Positions 14,526 to 24,811 of a DNA stretch of 64,000 bases are shown here, piece by piece. The stretch comes from Rheinheimera pacifica (GTDB lineage: Bacteria; Pseudomonadota; Gammaproteobacteria; Enterobacterales; Alteromonadaceae), in NCBI RefSeq assembly GCF_024809855.1, contig NZ_JANUEM010000004.1:1-64000 (forward strand), given 5' to 3'. The notes under the pieces were generated by a model. That model did no database searches. It worked only from the letters and a program-made list of their open reading frames with translations, and had not been told where the DNA came from. The number at the start of each line of letters is the position of its first letter. The stretch's first letter is position 1. A program made the translations under genes and the position numbers.

Positions 14526-14627
14526 TTTCAAAATGCACGGTTGTTGGCTGCGCTCGCTCACCCCAATCACATAGTACTCCTATGCTCACGGGGATTCACT
14601 CACTTGTCGCCTACGTGCATGTTGAAA
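14526..14627. repeat. Dispersed palindromic repeat, family 1, copy B
   Basis: Outer arms TTTCAAAATGCACG and CGTGCATGTTGAAA, inner arms CCCCAATCACATAG and CCTATGCTCACGGGG. It is the reversed relative of 6811-6925 and lies 28 bp after the tatD stop, so it may also act as a 3' hairpin for that operon. Confidence 0.7.
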
Positions 14628-14654
14628 TCCATTGGCCATATCAGGTTGTTGAAA

Positions 14655-15437
14655 TCAGGCGGCTTTTTTTACCCGGTTAAACAACGTGTAAAAGTTTTCT
14701 GTGGTGCTCTGTGCCAGTTGCTCCAGGCTGATACCCTTTACCTGAGCGATGGCCTCGGCCACAGCAGTAACGTAAGCCGGCTGATTAGTTTTGCCACGAA
14801 ACGGCACCGGCGCAAGGTAAGGTGAGTCGGTTTCTATTAATAAGCGCTCCAGCGGCAGTTTTTTAACAACATCACGCAGTTCCACTGCGTTACGAAAGGT
14901 CATAATGCCGGAAATAGAGATATAAAAGCCCATATCCAGCGCGGCTTTGGCCATTTCCCAATTCTCGGTGAAGCAGTGCAATACCCCACCGGCCTGCTCT
15001 GCATTATGGCTGCGCATTAAGGCTAAGGTATCTTCACGCGCATCGCGCGTATGAATAATCAGCGGTTTATTAACCTGATTAGCCACCTGTATATGGCTGA
15101 CAAAGGCCGCTTGCTGGCTTAGTTTGGAGTCTGGCGAGTAAAAATAATCCAACCCGGTTTCCCCTACTGCAACCACATGTTCCAGGCTGCATTTTTGCAG
15201 CAATAATCTGCTATCAACCTGCTCCTGCTGGTGTAAGGGGTGTTCGCCACAAGAGACTGACACCATCGGAAATTCAGCGACCAAAGATGACATTTGCTCA
15301 AACTCAGCCAGGCTGACGCAAACACATAACATATGCTGCACCTGTTGAGCCTGAGCGGCAGTAATAACCTGATGTAAGCTAAGGCCGAGCTTTTCCAGCT
15401 CGAGGCGGTCTAAATGACAATGAGAATCTACAAACAC
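14655..15437 (-). CDS. TatD-family metal-dependent hydrolase (YcfH type)
   Basis: A 260-residue TIM-barrel hydrolase with the metal-binding DSHCHLD at residues 4-10, GETGLDYF around residue 92, IIHTRDA, VLHCFTEN and ETDSPYLAP near residue 203. TatD-family proteins are Mg-dependent 3'-5' exonucleases or deoxyribonucleases; the exact substrate of the YcfH branch is unsettled. It is the last gene of the pabC-mltG-tmk-holB-pilZ run, as ycfH follows holB in E. coli. Confidence 0.92.
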   Translation of the reverse strand: MFVDSHCHLDRLELEKLGLSLHQVITAAQAQQVQHMLCVCVSLAEFEQMSSLVAEFPMVSVSCGEHPLHQQEQVDSRLLLQKCSLEHVVAVGETGLDYFYSPDSKLSQQAAFVSHIQVANQVNKPLIIHTRDAREDTLALMRSHNAEQAGGVLHCFTENWEMAKAALDMGFYISISGIMTFRNAVELRDVVKKLPLERLLIETDSPYLAPVPFRGKTNQPAYVTAVAEAIAQVKGISLEQLAQSTTENFYTLFNRVKKAA

Positions 15438-15452
15438 AGTGCTGATTACCTG

Positions 15453-15779
15453 CTAAATAGTATAAGTGGCTTCGGCAGAACTTTGCATGCCGCCTAATAG
15501 TTTTTCAATCCGTGGGCCCAGTTGCGCTTTATCATCAATAAAGGCAACACCAATACCTGCCGGGCTGGAGCTTTGCGAGCCTGGTGGCGTGATCCAGGCT
15601 ACCTTACCCGACACCACAATGCTTTCCAGAGCATCAGGTAAGGTAACATTTAATGCCAGTGACTGGCCCATTTTATACTGGCTGGATGTGCGCACAAAGA
15701 GCCCGCCGTTCTTCAGAAATGGCATATAGCAGCGGTACAACTCTTTAATATCTGTGAATCCTAACGACAGCTCTTCCAT
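15453..15779 (-). CDS. pilZ: PilZ-domain protein
   Basis: A 108-residue single-domain PilZ protein (YMPFLKNGGLFVRTSSQYKMG, LPDALESIVVSGKVAWITPP, GIGVAFID). It belongs to the type IV pilus assembly PilZ group that sits downstream of holB in Pseudomonas, Xanthomonas and Alteromonadales. These members usually lack the RxxxR and DxSxxG c-di-GMP motif, as here, and act by protein contacts with the pilus ATPase PilB and FimX. It lies 11 bp after holB. Confidence 0.88.
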   Translation of the reverse strand: MEELSLGFTDIKELYRCYMPFLKNGGLFVRTSSQYKMGQSLALNVTLPDALESIVVSGKVAWITPPGSQSSSPAGIGVAFIDDKAQLGPRIEKLLGGMQSSAEATYTI

Positions 15780-15790
15780 ATGTCCTCCGG

Positions 15791-16684
15791 CTAGCCTTGC
15801 AACCGTTTTAATTCTGTAAGAAATGCACTCAGCGCAAGCACTTTATTCTGCCCTAAAATCTGCATTTCGTCACGGCACCAGCGGCTGTATAGCTGATGAA
15901 TGGCTAATAACCGCTGCGGATCCTGGCCTGTCATGGCAGGGAGTAACTGTTGCGTTAAAAACCAGCCAAGCAACTGGCGCAGCTCGCTTACAGCATCGAG
16001 TTGTTTAACTATGTCCTGTAAGGCCAGTTTATCTGTCAGAAACTGGCTCAGGTTATGTAACGTCAGTTGCAGTTGATCAGCTTCACCGGATTCAAGCATA
16101 CTCAGCGCTTTTAACGGCCCGCCGGCACAGTAGGCCAGTAAAAATTCCGGTACAGCTCTGTTACTGTGCCGGGTAAGCCAGTCTTGTGTATCAGCACCAA
16201 ATTCAGCAGCTAAGGTCCAGTGCTGGCAACGGCTTAGCAACGTTGCCGCTAACGTATTACCGGCACGGGTTTGCAGCAATAAAAAGCTGTTTTGTGGCGG
16301 TTCTTCCAGTGTTTTTAGCAGCGCATTGGCCGCAGCCTCAGTTAATTTTTCCGCATCAACCAACAGCACAACTTTATTTAACTGCTGCTGGGCCCGGCCA
16401 TACATAAACTGGCTAAGCTGGCGCACACTGTCTACGCCAATACTGCTGCCTGAGCTGTCAATAATCAGCAGATCTGAATGGCTGCCAGCAATGCGCAACA
16501 AGCAGCTTTTACATTTACCACAGGGTTTTTCCTGCTCTGTACACAGCAACGATGCTGCCAGCCAATTTGCCAGTACACTTTTACCTATACCTGCCGGGCC
16601 TGATATTAACAAGCCATGCGCCAGTTGATTATTATGCAGCAATGCTGCTAACTGCTGCTGATAAGGAATAAGCCAGGGTTGCAT
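15791..16684 (-). CDS. holB: DNA polymerase III delta-prime subunit
   Basis: The 297-residue clamp-loader subunit has the Walker A-like GPAGIGKSVLANWLAASLLC, the zinc module CGKCKSC, and LTEAAANALLKTLEEPP, the SRC region following as LSRCQHW. It is part of the complex that opens and loads the beta clamp. Its start codon overlaps the tmk stop by one base, so the pair are translationally coupled. Confidence 0.95.
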   Translation of the reverse strand: MQPWLIPYQQQLAALLHNNQLAHGLLISGPAGIGKSVLANWLAASLLCTEQEKPCGKCKSCLLRIAGSHSDLLIIDSSGSSIGVDSVRQLSQFMYGRAQQQLNKVVLLVDAEKLTEAAANALLKTLEEPPQNSFLLLQTRAGNTLAATLLSRCQHWTLAAEFGADTQDWLTRHSNRAVPEFLLAYCAGGPLKALSMLESGEADQLQLTLHNLSQFLTDKLALQDIVKQLDAVSELRQLLGWFLTQQLLPAMTGQDPQRLLAIHQLYSRWCRDEMQILGQNKVLALSAFLTELKRLQG

Positions 16685-17313
16685 TACTGCCCCAAAGCAG
16701 TGTCAAGTGCAGCACTGAGTTGCTGCTGTACGCTGGCAACCGGCTGGCTGGCATCAATCACGACAATATTAGTTTCACTGGCTGCGATTTGCAGATACTT
16801 CTGCCGGGTACGCTGAAAAAACGCCAGTTGCTCCTGCTCTATACGATCCAACTCACCACGCTGGCGGGCACGCTCCAGGCCGATAGCAGGATCAATATCC
16901 AGATACAGGGTTAAATCAGGGCGTAAGTCGCCCAGTACAGCCTGGCGTAACTGATTAATAAAGGTTTCGTCCAGTTGACGCCCGCCGCCCTGATATGCCC
17001 GCGACGACATATCATGCCGGTCAGCTAATACCCACTTGCCCTGTGCTAATGCCGGTTTAATCACATTAGTTACCAACTGCATCCGCGCGGCGTACATCAG
17101 TAATAACTCTGTTTGCGGCGCCACAGTTTCTGAGGTTTGCACCTGCTTTACCAGGCTGCGTAAACTTTCTGCCAACGGCGTACCGCCGGGCTCACGGGTA
17201 CAGATCACGTCCTTGCCGCGTTGTTGTAAATAATGCTGAATATGGCTGATAGCGGTGCTCTTGCCTGCGCCTTCCAGGCCTTCTACCACAATAAATTTAG
17301 CTGTTGCCGTCAT
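16684..17313 (-). CDS. tmk: Thymidylate kinase
   Basis: 209 residues, typical length. P-loop [12 protein letters not shown] motif [16 protein letters not shown] and the lid [10 protein letters not shown]. It phosphorylates dTMP to dTDP. It overlaps mltG by 4 bp and holB by 1 bp. Confidence 0.97.
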   Translation of the reverse strand: MTATAKFIVVEGLEGAGKSTAISHIQHYLQQRGKDVICTREPGGTPLAESLRSLVKQVQTSETVAPQTELLLMYAARMQLVTNVIKPALAQGKWVLADRHDMSSRAYQGGGRQLDETFINQLRQAVLGDLRPDLTLYLDIDPAIGLERARQRGELDRIEQEQLAFFQRTRQKYLQIAASETNIVVIDASQPVASVQQQLSAALDTALGQ

Positions 17314-18323
17314 GGCTTTATTCCCAGAATATATTTTTGCACTGCGGCATTGTGTTGCTCTAACGTTGACGAAAACTGATGGGTACCATCACCTTTGCTG
17401 ACAAAGTAATACAGATCAGTTTCCGCTGGCTGTACTGCGGCCAGCATAGAGGCACGGCCAACCAGACTGATTGGTCCGGGCGGCAGGCCATGATGGCGGT
17501 AAGTATTATAAGGATGCGGATTATTTAAATCTGCCCGGGTGATATTGCCGTTAAAATCATCCAGCCCGTAAATAACAGTAGGATCGGTTTGCAGCCGCAT
17601 ATTCTTGCGTAATCTGTTAATAAACACTGAGGCTACCAGCGTTTTCTCCGGTGGATGGCTGCTTTCTTTCTCAATAATGGAAGCCAGTATCAGCAACTGA
17701 TATGGATTCTGCAGCGGCAGATCAGGCTGGCGCTGCTGCCAGGCATTGTCCAGCTCGGTCAGCAAAGCCTGCTGCGCGCGTTTAATCAATGCACTGGCCT
17801 TACTGTTTGCCGTATAGTAGTAAGTATCAGGGTACAATAATGCTTCAGCGCTCTGCGGTTGCCCGCCCCATTCCTCCGGCCACGCCAGATCCTGTAATAC
17901 CTGCTCTGCTGTGGTGACATCCTGCAGTAAATACTCGGCTTTGTTTATCCGGTTCAGGCTTTGCTGCAGCGTTTCACCTTCAATCAGTGTTACAGCAAAC
18001 TGTGCTTCTTTACCGCTGCGAAACAGTGCAAGCACCTGTAACAGTAAAGTCTGCTCGGCAGATAAGCGGTAAACGCCTTGTTGCACTCTGGCTTCTTCAG
18101 GGTGTAATTTCAGGTAAAGCCGCAGCATCAGGCATTGGCTATCACTTAACAGCGCCTGTTGCTGCCATTGCCGGCAGAGCCTGGCAGCTGAGCTGCCGGG
18201 GGGCACAGTGTGAATACCATCAGGTAAATTAAGCGGAATTTGTTGTACATAACGTACACCAAAGTAGTAACTCAGGCCAAGCAATCCCCCCAGCAACAGA
18301 ATAATTTTTAGTGTTTTTAACAT
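17310..18323 (-). CDS. mltG: Endolytic murein transglycosylase MltG
   Basis: A 337-residue YceG-family protein with an N-terminal membrane anchor (about residues 5-22) and a periplasmic catalytic domain. The catalytic glutamate lies in [28 protein letters not shown] and [17 protein letters not shown] are also diagnostic. It cuts nascent glycan strands near the inner membrane. It overlaps pabC by 7 bp and tmk by 4 bp. Confidence 0.96.
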   Translation of the reverse strand: MLKTLKIILLLGGLLGLSYYFGVRYVQQIPLNLPDGIHTVPPGSSAARLCRQWQQQALLSDSQCLMLRLYLKLHPEEARVQQGVYRLSAEQTLLLQVLALFRSGKEAQFAVTLIEGETLQQSLNRINKAEYLLQDVTTAEQVLQDLAWPEEWGGQPQSAEALLYPDTYYYTANSKASALIKRAQQALLTELDNAWQQRQPDLPLQNPYQLLILASIIEKESSHPPEKTLVASVFINRLRKNMRLQTDPTVIYGLDDFNGNITRADLNNPHPYNTYRHHGLPPGPISLVGRASMLAAVQPAETDLYYFVSKGDGTHQFSSTLEQHNAAVQKYILGIKP

Positions 18324-19096
18324 AGTACCTGCTTTGAAAACTGTTGTACCGTACTAACAGATAAGGTTCTGCCTGCTATACTGCGTACCGGCACTATACC
18401 CATTAAAGCATTACAAATAAAAATAGCGTCAACCGACGCAAGTTCAGTAATACCCCAATTAACCTGGGCAATATTTGCCTGCTGTAAAATATGCTGGCGC
18501 ATGACACCTGCCACTCCGGCACGTTGCAACTCGGGCGTATGCCAGTTGCCATCACGGTGTAAAAAAACATTGGCGGCACTGACTTCAGTAATAAAACCCT
18601 GTTGATCCAGCACCAGTAAATCATCTGCATCCGTGCTTGCCAGCTCTTGCTTTAACAGCACCTGCTCCAGCCGGTTATTGTGCTTAAGGCCAGCCAACAG
18701 CGGCTGTACTGCCAGCTGTAAAGTTGCAATAGCTAAACTGATACCTTGCTGTTGTGCAAGCCGGTAATCCGGCATCGGGCTGGCCGAAATGTAAATACCC
18801 GGCGCTCCGGCTTCTGCCGGTGCATAACCGCGGCCGCCTTCGCCACGCGACACCAGTAACTTAATCACTTGCTCAGGCGCTGTTATTGCGGCCTGAACTT
18901 GTTGCTGCACCCTGTGCCAGTCAACTGTACCAAACCCTAACTGCTCTGCAGAACGCTGTAAGCGTTGCAAATGCAAAGGCCACAGCTGTATGCTGCCATT
19001 GCGCACCTGCATAGTAGTAAAAATACCATCGCCGTAATTAAAACTGCGATCTCTGGCACTGATAAAGGTTGGCATAGCCGCTACCGGAAAAGTCAA
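18317..19096 (-). CDS. pabC: Aminodeoxychorismate lyase
   Basis: A 259-residue class IV PLP enzyme. RDRSFNYGDGIF marks the N-terminus, LLVSRGEGGRGYAP the cofactor pocket, and GLKHNNRLEQVL carries the lysine that binds PLP. It releases 4-aminobenzoate for folate synthesis. Position after fabF matches E. coli. It begins after the fabF terminator hairpin. Confidence 0.93.
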   Translation of the reverse strand: MTFPVAAMPTFISARDRSFNYGDGIFTTMQVRNGSIQLWPLHLQRLQRSAEQLGFGTVDWHRVQQQVQAAITAPEQVIKLLVSRGEGGRGYAPAEAGAPGIYISASPMPDYRLAQQQGISLAIATLQLAVQPLLAGLKHNNRLEQVLLKQELASTDADDLLVLDQQGFITEVSAANVFLHRDGNWHTPELQRAGVAGVMRQHILQQANIAQVNWGITELASVDAIFICNALMGIVPVRSIAGRTLSVSTVQQFSKQVLC

Positions 19097-19132
19097 ACTA
19101 GCGGCAGTATGCCTTAAAATGCAGATAAAACA

Positions 19133-19154
19133 AAGGCTGCACTATGGCAGCCTT
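19133..19154 (-). terminator. Hairpin downstream of fabF
   Basis: AAGGCTGC/GCAGCCTT with a 6-base loop and TGTTTTATC following on the minus strand. It divides the acpP-fabF part from the pabC-tatD part of the run, and some read-through is expected. Confidence 0.6.
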
Positions 19155-19194
19155 CATCATTAACACGGCAGATTATGTGTGTTAAAACAGCAGA

Positions 19195-20433
19195 TTATAC
19201 ACGTTTAAACAGTATAGAGCCGTTAGTACCACCAAAACCAAAGGAGTTACACAAGGCATATTCCATTGATACCTGGCGCGCTTCATGCGGCACATAATCC
19301 AGATCACACCCCTCATCCGGGTTGTCCAGGTTGATAGTTGGCGTAACCAGTTGATCCTGTAACGACAGCACGGTAATAATAGATTCTACCGAGCCTGCAG
19401 CACCCAACAGATGGCCAATCATCGACTTGGATGAGCTAACCATCAATTTATCCAGATTATTGGCAAATACTGATTTAATCGCCATAGTTTCAGCAATATC
19501 ACCGGCTGGTGTTGAGGTACCATGCGCATTAATGTAGGCAACCTGCTCTGAGTTTACCTGTGCATCTTTTAGCGCATTTTTCATCGCTAAGGCTGCACCG
19601 GCGCCGTTTTCAGGTGGTGACGTCATATGATAAGCATCACCGCTCATGCCAAAACCTACCAGCTCAGCATAGATTTTAGCGCCACGCGCTTTAGCATGCT
19701 CATATTCTTCCAGCACCATTACACCGGCACCATCACCCAGCACAAAACCATCGCGGCCTTTATCCCACGGGCGGCTGGCTTGCTCAGGTGCCTCGTTACG
19801 GGTAGATAAAGCCCGTGCTGCACCAAAGCCACCCATGCCCAAAGGCGTAGAGGCTTTTTCAGCACCACCGGCTATCATTACATCAGCATCCCCGTACACG
19901 ATCATCCGTGCAGCATGGCCAATGTTATGTACCCCTGTAGTACAGGCAGTCACAATACTGATATTTGGCCCCTGCAAGCCAAGCAGAATGGAGAGCTGGC
20001 CTGCAATCATATTAATAATGGTAGATGGCACAAAAAACGGTGATAACCTTTTAGGCCCGCTATTGAGCAGTTTAGTGTGGTTTTCTTCAATTAACCCCAA
20101 ACCACCAATACCTGAGCCAATTGCAGCCCCAATACGCGGCGCATTTTGCTCAGTAATTTCGATGCCCGAGTCACGAAATGCCTGAATACCGGCAGCCACA
20201 CCATACTGAATAAACAGATCCATTTTTTTCGCATCTTTTGCGGAAAAAAACGGTTCTACATCAAAGTTCTTTACCAAACCAGCAAATTTAGTGGTATAGG
20301 CGCTGGTATCGAAATGCTCGATCAGCGATATGCCACTTTTACCCTGCTGTAAGCCTTGCCAGCTTGAGGCAACATCATTACCCAGCGGCGTAAGCATGCC
20401 TAAACCGGTAACAACCACACGACGTTTTGCCAC
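19195..20433 (-). CDS. fabF: 3-oxoacyl-ACP synthase II FabF
   Basis: A ketosynthase with the active-site Cys in [15 protein letters not shown], the His in [11 protein letters not shown], and a second His in [14 protein letters not shown] choose GTG at 20433 because GGAGGG lies five bases before it and the product is then 412 residues starting with the family sequence [13 protein letters not shown]. The frame extends to an ATG at 20460, nine codons earlier, without an SD of its own. It elongates acyl-ACP and controls the temperature response of membrane lipids. Confidence 0.95.
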   Translation of the reverse strand: MAKRRVVVTGLGMLTPLGNDVASSWQGLQQGKSGISLIEHFDTSAYTTKFAGLVKNFDVEPFFSAKDAKKMDLFIQYGVAAGIQAFRDSGIEITEQNAPRIGAAIGSGIGGLGLIEENHTKLLNSGPKRLSPFFVPSTIINMIAGQLSILLGLQGPNISIVTACTTGVHNIGHAARMIVYGDADVMIAGGAEKASTPLGMGGFGAARALSTRNEAPEQASRPWDKGRDGFVLGDGAGVMVLEEYEHAKARGAKIYAELVGFGMSGDAYHMTSPPENGAGAALAMKNALKDAQVNSEQVAYINAHGTSTPAGDIAETMAIKSVFANNLDKLMVSSSKSMIGHLLGAAGSVESIITVLSLQDQLVTPTINLDNPDEGCDLDYVPHEARQVSMEYALCNSFGFGGTNGSILFKRV

Positions 20434-20475
20434 AAAACCCTCCGCCATGGAAATTTTCATCGATCTTAAAACGAA

Positions 20476-20498
20476 AACGGGTAGCTTAGCTACCCGTT
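20476..20498 (-). terminator. Attenuator-like hairpin between acpP and fabF
   Basis: AACGGGTAGC TTA GCTACCCGTT is a perfect 10-bp stem followed on the minus strand by TTCGTTTTAA. It probably terminates part of the acpP transcripts, consistent with the need for far more ACP than FabF. Confidence 0.65.
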
Positions 20499-20513
20499 CT
20501 GTAAGCTGATAAC

Positions 20514-20750
20514 TTACTCAGCGTGTGCTTTGATATAATCAATAGCAGACTGAACAGTCGTGATTTTCTCAGCTTCTTCGTCTGGAATCTCAGTATCGAA
20601 CTCTTCTTCCAGCGCCATAACCAGCTCAACAGTGTCCAGTGAATCGGCGCCCAGATCGTCAACAAAAGACGCTTCGTGTTTCACTTCGTCTTCTTTAACG
20701 CCCAGTTGTTCAATAATGATTTTCTTAACGCGTTCTTCGATGTTGCTCAT
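20514..20750 (-). CDS. acpP: Acyl carrier protein
   Basis: A 78-residue highly acidic four-helix protein, with the phosphopantetheine serine in [20 protein letters not shown]. It is the central carrier of fatty acid synthesis. It has GGAAGAAAAG before the ATG, and a 136-bp gap to fabG suggests its own promoter. Confidence 0.99.
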   Translation of the reverse strand: MSNIEERVKKIIIEQLGVKEDEVKHEASFVDDLGADSLDTVELVMALEEEFDTEIPDEEAEKITTVQSAIDYIKAHAE

Positions 20751-20886
20751 CTTTTCTTCCTTTTTCTCATATAAATCGCAACAGTTCGTGCAATTTTGTG
20801 TGGCGCTAGTTTATGCGTAAGCTTAGTGGGTTGCAAGTGATGCGATCAGCATTTTACGCTGGTCAAACCTGCTTTCACACCTCGGC

Positions 20887-21633
20887 TTACACCATATACA
20901 TACCGCCGTTAACGTGAATTGTTTCACCGGTAATGTAGGCAGCCTGACTTGATGCCAAAAATGCTACGGTGGCAGCAATTTCTTCCGGCTGGCCTAAACG
21001 ATTAGCCGGTACCTGAGCAAAAATAGCGTCTTTTTGCTCGTCCGACAGCTCTTTGGTCATATCGGTATCAATAAAACCCGGCGCAATAGCATTAACAGTA
21101 ATACCGCGTGATGCTACTTCGCGCGCCAGTGATTTGGTAAAACCTAGCACCCCTGCTTTGGCAGCAGCATAATTGGTCTGGCCTGCGTTCCCCATAGAAC
21201 CCACTACTGACCCTATGCTGATAATACGGCCAAAGCGTTTTTTCATCATAGTGCGCATAACAGCTTTACTTAAGCGGTACACCGATGTCAGGTTGGTTTG
21301 TATAATGTCAAACCACTCTTCATCTTTCATGCGCATTAACAGGTTGTCGCGCGTAATACCGGCATTATTAACCAGAATATCAATATCTCCAAACTGGTTT
21401 TTTATTTGCTCTAAACATTGTTCAATTGATGCGGTGTCGGCCACATTTAACACCAGTCCGCAGCCTTTGTCACCTAAATAACTGCTGATATCTGCCGCAC
21501 CTTTTTCTGAGGTGGCAGTACCCACAACCTTGGCACCCAATACCGCTAATTGCTCTGCAATAGCACGGCCAATACCACGGCTGGCGCCGGTAACCAATGC
21601 AACTTTACCTTCCAGTGAAATAAAACTTGTCAT
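20887..21633 (-). CDS. fabG: 3-oxoacyl-ACP reductase FabG
   Basis: A 248-residue short-chain dehydrogenase with VTGASRGIGRAIA, NNAGITRDNLLMRM, the catalytic GSVVGSMGNAGQTNYAAAKAG and PGFIDTDMT. It reduces 3-oxoacyl-ACP with NADPH. ATG at 21633 has AAGGA at good distance; a TTG at 21639 is the only upstream alternative. Confidence 0.97.
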   Translation of the reverse strand: MTSFISLEGKVALVTGASRGIGRAIAEQLAVLGAKVVGTATSEKGAADISSYLGDKGCGLVLNVADTASIEQCLEQIKNQFGDIDILVNNAGITRDNLLMRMKDEEWFDIIQTNLTSVYRLSKAVMRTMMKKRFGRIISIGSVVGSMGNAGQTNYAAAKAGVLGFTKSLAREVASRGITVNAIAPGFIDTDMTKELSDEQKDAIFAQVPANRLGQPEEIAATVAFLASSQAAYITGETIHVNGGMYMV

Positions 21634-21642
21634 GCTCAATCC

Positions 21643-22578
21643 TTACTCTGCTGCCAGTGCGGCCTGTAATGAGGCTACATCGCCAACCGACGCTACAGCT
21701 AAATTCTTGTCAATACGTTTAATCAGGCCACTTAATACTTTGCCTGCCCCCAGCTCCAGCACATCGGTAACACCCTGGCCAGATAACCATTCGATAGTTT
21801 CAGTCCAGCGCACAGGGCTGTATAACTGCCGAACCAGCGCGTCTTTCACCGTGGCGGCATTGTCTGCAACAGCAACGTCGACATTATTCACCACCGGTAT
21901 GACAGCATCATTAAAATTAAGTGCCGTTAAATCTGCAGCTAATTTTTCTGCTGCCGGGCGCATTAATGCACAGTGCGACGGCACGCTTACCGGTAACGGT
22001 AACGCCCGTTTGGCACCTGCGGCTTTACATAATTCGCCAGCACGCTCAACAGCCGCTTTATGGCCGGCAATAACCACCTGGCCAGGAGAATTATAATTAA
22101 CCGGCGACACAACTTCACCTTGCGCCGCCTGTTCACATGCAGTGGCAATAGCAGCATCGTCCAGGCCGATAATAGCTGACATAGCCCCTACTCCGGCCGG
22201 TACTGCCTGTTGCATATAGTTACCGCGTTTTTCTACCAGTTTTACTGCGTCGGCCAGCGACAATACGCCGGCACATACCAGTGCCGAGTACTCACCCAGC
22301 GAGTGGCCGGCAAAATAAGCCGGTTGCGCACCATCTTGCTGCTGCCATAAGCGCCATACGGCAACCGAGGCGGTTAACAGGGCTGGTTGGGTGCGCTGAG
22401 TTTCGTTCAGATCGGCTTCCGGGCCGTTGGCCACCAGTGCCCATAGGTCATAGCCCAGTGCATTTGAAGCTTCAGTAAAGGTGTCTTTCACCACATCAAA
22501 CTGCTGATGTAAATCAGCCAGCATGCCCACACTCTGCGAGCCCTGCCCCGGGAATACGATTGCAAGTTTTGTTGTCAT
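21643..22578 (-). CDS. fabD: Malonyl-CoA:ACP transacylase FabD
   Basis: 311 residues. FPGQGSQSVGM at the start, catalytic serine in AGHSLGEYSALVCAG, and His in VPSHCALMRPAA. It loads malonyl groups onto ACP. It lies 9 bp upstream of the chosen fabG start and 39 bp after fabH. Confidence 0.97.
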   Translation of the reverse strand: MTTKLAIVFPGQGSQSVGMLADLHQQFDVVKDTFTEASNALGYDLWALVANGPEADLNETQRTQPALLTASVAVWRLWQQQDGAQPAYFAGHSLGEYSALVCAGVLSLADAVKLVEKRGNYMQQAVPAGVGAMSAIIGLDDAAIATACEQAAQGEVVSPVNYNSPGQVVIAGHKAAVERAGELCKAAGAKRALPLPVSVPSHCALMRPAAEKLAADLTALNFNDAVIPVVNNVDVAVADNAATVKDALVRQLYSPVRWTETIEWLSGQGVTDVLELGAGKVLSGLIKRIDKNLAVASVGDVASLQAALAAE

Positions 22579-22617
22579 CTTAAGTCCTGCGAATAAGTCA
22601 ATTAACGAGGCGCTGAA

Positions 22618-23577
22618 TTAGTAACGTACCAGCGCCGAAGCCCAGGCAAAACCGCCACCAAAGGCTTCCAGTAATAACGTTTGACCACGCTGAATACGGC
22701 CATCACGGATAGCTTCGTCCAGTGCTGTTGGCACAGTAGCAGCAGAGGTATTGCCGTAACGGTCCAGGTTAATAACTACCTGGTCCATTGACATATCTAA
22801 TTTACGTGCCACTGCAGCAATAATACGCAGATTAGCCTGATGCGGCACCAGCCAGTCAATTTGCGATTTATCCAGCTTGTTTGCCGCCAGTGTTTGTTCT
22901 ACTACTTCAGAGAGTTTGGTTACAGCAACTTTAAACACGTCGTTGCCTTTCATCGCTCCCCATGACTGATGCACAGATTGCTCGTCGCCACGGATCGGGT
23001 TATCGACATACAATAATTCTGAATATTTGCCGTCGGCATGGATATGGGTAGATAAAATACCCGGCTGCTCTGATGCTTCCAATATTACCGCACCGGCTGC
23101 ATCACCAAACAGGATAACCATGCTTCTGTCTTCCGGTGATACTAAACGGGATAAGCAATCCGAGCCGATTACCAGAATACGTTTGGCAATACCGCTTTTA
23201 ATATACTGATCTGCTACGCTCAGGCCATAACAGAAGCCGGCACAGGCAGCGGCAATATCAAAGGCAGGAATGGCAGGAATTTCCAGCTCACGCTGAATTT
23301 CGCAGGCTGAGCTGGGCAAAGCGCGTGATGCGCTGGTGGTAGCACAGATAATCATATCTATACTGTTTTTATCAATATCAGCCGCTTCGATAGCTTTTAA
23401 TGCCGCCTGCGCGCCCATCGTTGCTACGGTTTCGTTGTCACCGATGATACGGCGCTCTCTGATCCCTGTGCGTTCGATAATCCATTCGTCGGTGGTTTCC
23501 ACCATTGACTCCAGATCAGCGTTACTGCGAACCTGCGACGGGAAATAACTCCCGGTACCTATAATGCGTGAATACAT
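22618..23577 (-). CDS. fabH: 3-oxoacyl-ACP synthase III FabH
   Basis: 319 residues. The catalytic triad is visible as Cys in [13 protein letters not shown], His in VPHQANLRI and Asn in [13 protein letters not shown]. It starts fatty acid synthesis from acetyl-CoA and malonyl-ACP. Six bp separate it from plsX. Confidence 0.97.
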   Translation of the reverse strand: MYSRIIGTGSYFPSQVRSNADLESMVETTDEWIIERTGIRERRIIGDNETVATMGAQAALKAIEAADIDKNSIDMIICATTSASRALPSSACEIQRELEIPAIPAFDIAAACAGFCYGLSVADQYIKSGIAKRILVIGSDCLSRLVSPEDRSMVILFGDAAGAVILEASEQPGILSTHIHADGKYSELLYVDNPIRGDEQSVHQSWGAMKGNDVFKVAVTKLSEVVEQTLAANKLDKSQIDWLVPHQANLRIIAAVARKLDMSMDQVVINLDRYGNTSAATVPTALDEAIRDGRIQRGQTLLLEAFGGGFAWASALVRY

Positions 23578-23583
23578 GAGGAC

Positions 23584-24624
23584 CTACGCTTTATCAATTA
23601 ATACGTGTTCCAACCGGTCTTTAATTTTTGCGGGCACCTGGCGTTCAACCTCACGCACCGCTTGCCGGATGGCACTGAGAAATGCATCTTTAGTCGCATT
23701 TCCATGACTTTTCACTACAATTCCGCGCAATCCTATCAGACTTGCACCATTATAGTGGTCGGGGTTCACGCCCTGATAAAGGTTTTTTATAAACGGTTTG
23801 ATTAGCCAGCCGAATAATTGCGCAGTTACTTTGTCTTTAATGCTCGATTCAAAGCGCCGCAAAATGAGTTTAGCTACACCTTCACAGGTTTTAAGCGCAA
23901 CATTACCGACAAAACCATCGCAAACAATAACGTCTGCTTTACCGGTAAAAATGTCATTACCCTCAATGTAGCCGATATAATTAATATCGTTACAGTCAGA
24001 CAGCAGCATAGATGCCCGCTTTATCTGATCTGAACCTTTAATTTCTTCTTCACCCATATTAAGCAAAGCAACTTTAGGCTGGCTGATGCCGATCACTTCT
24101 TCGGCCATAACCGCGCCCATTACAGCAAACTGGAATAATGTATCAGCATCGCAGTTTACGGTAGCACCTAAATCCAGCATATATACCGGATTGCCTTCCA
24201 CTGCTGGTAAAGCACTGATCAGTGCCGGACGGTCAACTCCGTTTAACATCTTTAAGACAAAATGTGCCATAGCAATGAGTGCGCCGGTATTACCCGCACT
24301 AACACAGGCCTGAACCTCGCCTTTATCAACCAAATCAAGCGCCACCCGCATAGACGAGTCGCGTTTTGAACGCAGCGCAACTGAAGGCTTGTCAGCCATG
24401 GAAACAATTTGTGTACTGTGACGAATGTGAAGCTGAGGATGAGGAAATACACCGTGCAACTTTAGCTGCTCAGTGAGTATGGCTTCATCGCCACATAAAA
24501 TAAGGTTTAGCTCCGGAAACTCACAAATCGCTGCCAGTGCGGCAGGAATAGTAGAATGGGGGCCGTGATCGCCCCCCATCATGTCTAATGCAAGTGTCAG
24601 CTTAATTGGCTGCACCAGGTGCAT
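23584..24624 (-). CDS. plsX: Phosphate acyltransferase PlsX
   Basis: 346 residues with [32 protein letters not shown] and [15 protein letters not shown]. It makes acyl-phosphate from acyl-ACP for the PlsY route of phospholipid synthesis and acts at the membrane surface. It is 6 bp after rpmF. Confidence 0.96.
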   Translation of the reverse strand: MHLVQPIKLTLALDMMGGDHGPHSTIPAALAAICEFPELNLILCGDEAILTEQLKLHGVFPHPQLHIRHSTQIVSMADKPSVALRSKRDSSMRVALDLVDKGEVQACVSAGNTGALIAMAHFVLKMLNGVDRPALISALPAVEGNPVYMLDLGATVNCDADTLFQFAVMGAVMAEEVIGISQPKVALLNMGEEEIKGSDQIKRASMLLSDCNDINYIGYIEGNDIFTGKADVIVCDGFVGNVALKTCEGVAKLILRRFESSIKDKVTAQLFGWLIKPFIKNLYQGVNPDHYNGASLIGLRGIVVKSHGNATKDAFLSAIRQAVREVERQVPAKIKDRLEHVLIDKA

Positions 24625-24630
24625 CCAGAC

Positions 24631-24795
24631 TTATTTTACTTTACGGCCTTTGTAGTAACCATCGGCAGTAATGTGGTGACGACGATGCGTTTCACCGGTA
24701 GTAGAATCAACTGACAGCGTTGGGCCAGTTAATGCATCGTGTGAGCGACGCATATCGCGACGTGCACGTGATTTTTTGTTTTGCTGAACAGCCAT
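24631..24795 (-). CDS. rpmF: 50S ribosomal protein L32
   Basis: A 54-codon gene reading [20 protein letters not shown] and ending [12 protein letters not shown]. It is a basic protein of the usual length for L32 without the zinc cysteines (C- form). The SD GGAGAAATACC precedes the ATG. The rpmF-plsX linkage ties ribosome and lipid synthesis, as in E. coli. Confidence 0.98.
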   Translation of the reverse strand: MAVQQNKKSRARRDMRRSHDALTGPTLSVDSTTGETHRRHHITADGYYKGRKVK

Positions 24796-24811
24796 GGTAT
24801 TTCTCCTAAAC

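Larger units (their letters stand above)
14026..14654. other. 629-bp intergenic region between prpR and tatD
   Basis: It contains the prp operator at 14087-14100, an AT-rich stretch (14150-14240) suitable for promoters, two hairpins at 14452-14510 and a family 1 palindrome at 14526-14627. I see no protein-coding frame with a credible start. The AT-rich half may hold the start of a small RNA ending at 14518. Confidence 0.6.

Noticed and set aside
14498-14825. Overlapping plus-strand frames at the start of the tatD region
   Set aside because: They read through the family 1 palindrome and the antisense of tatD.
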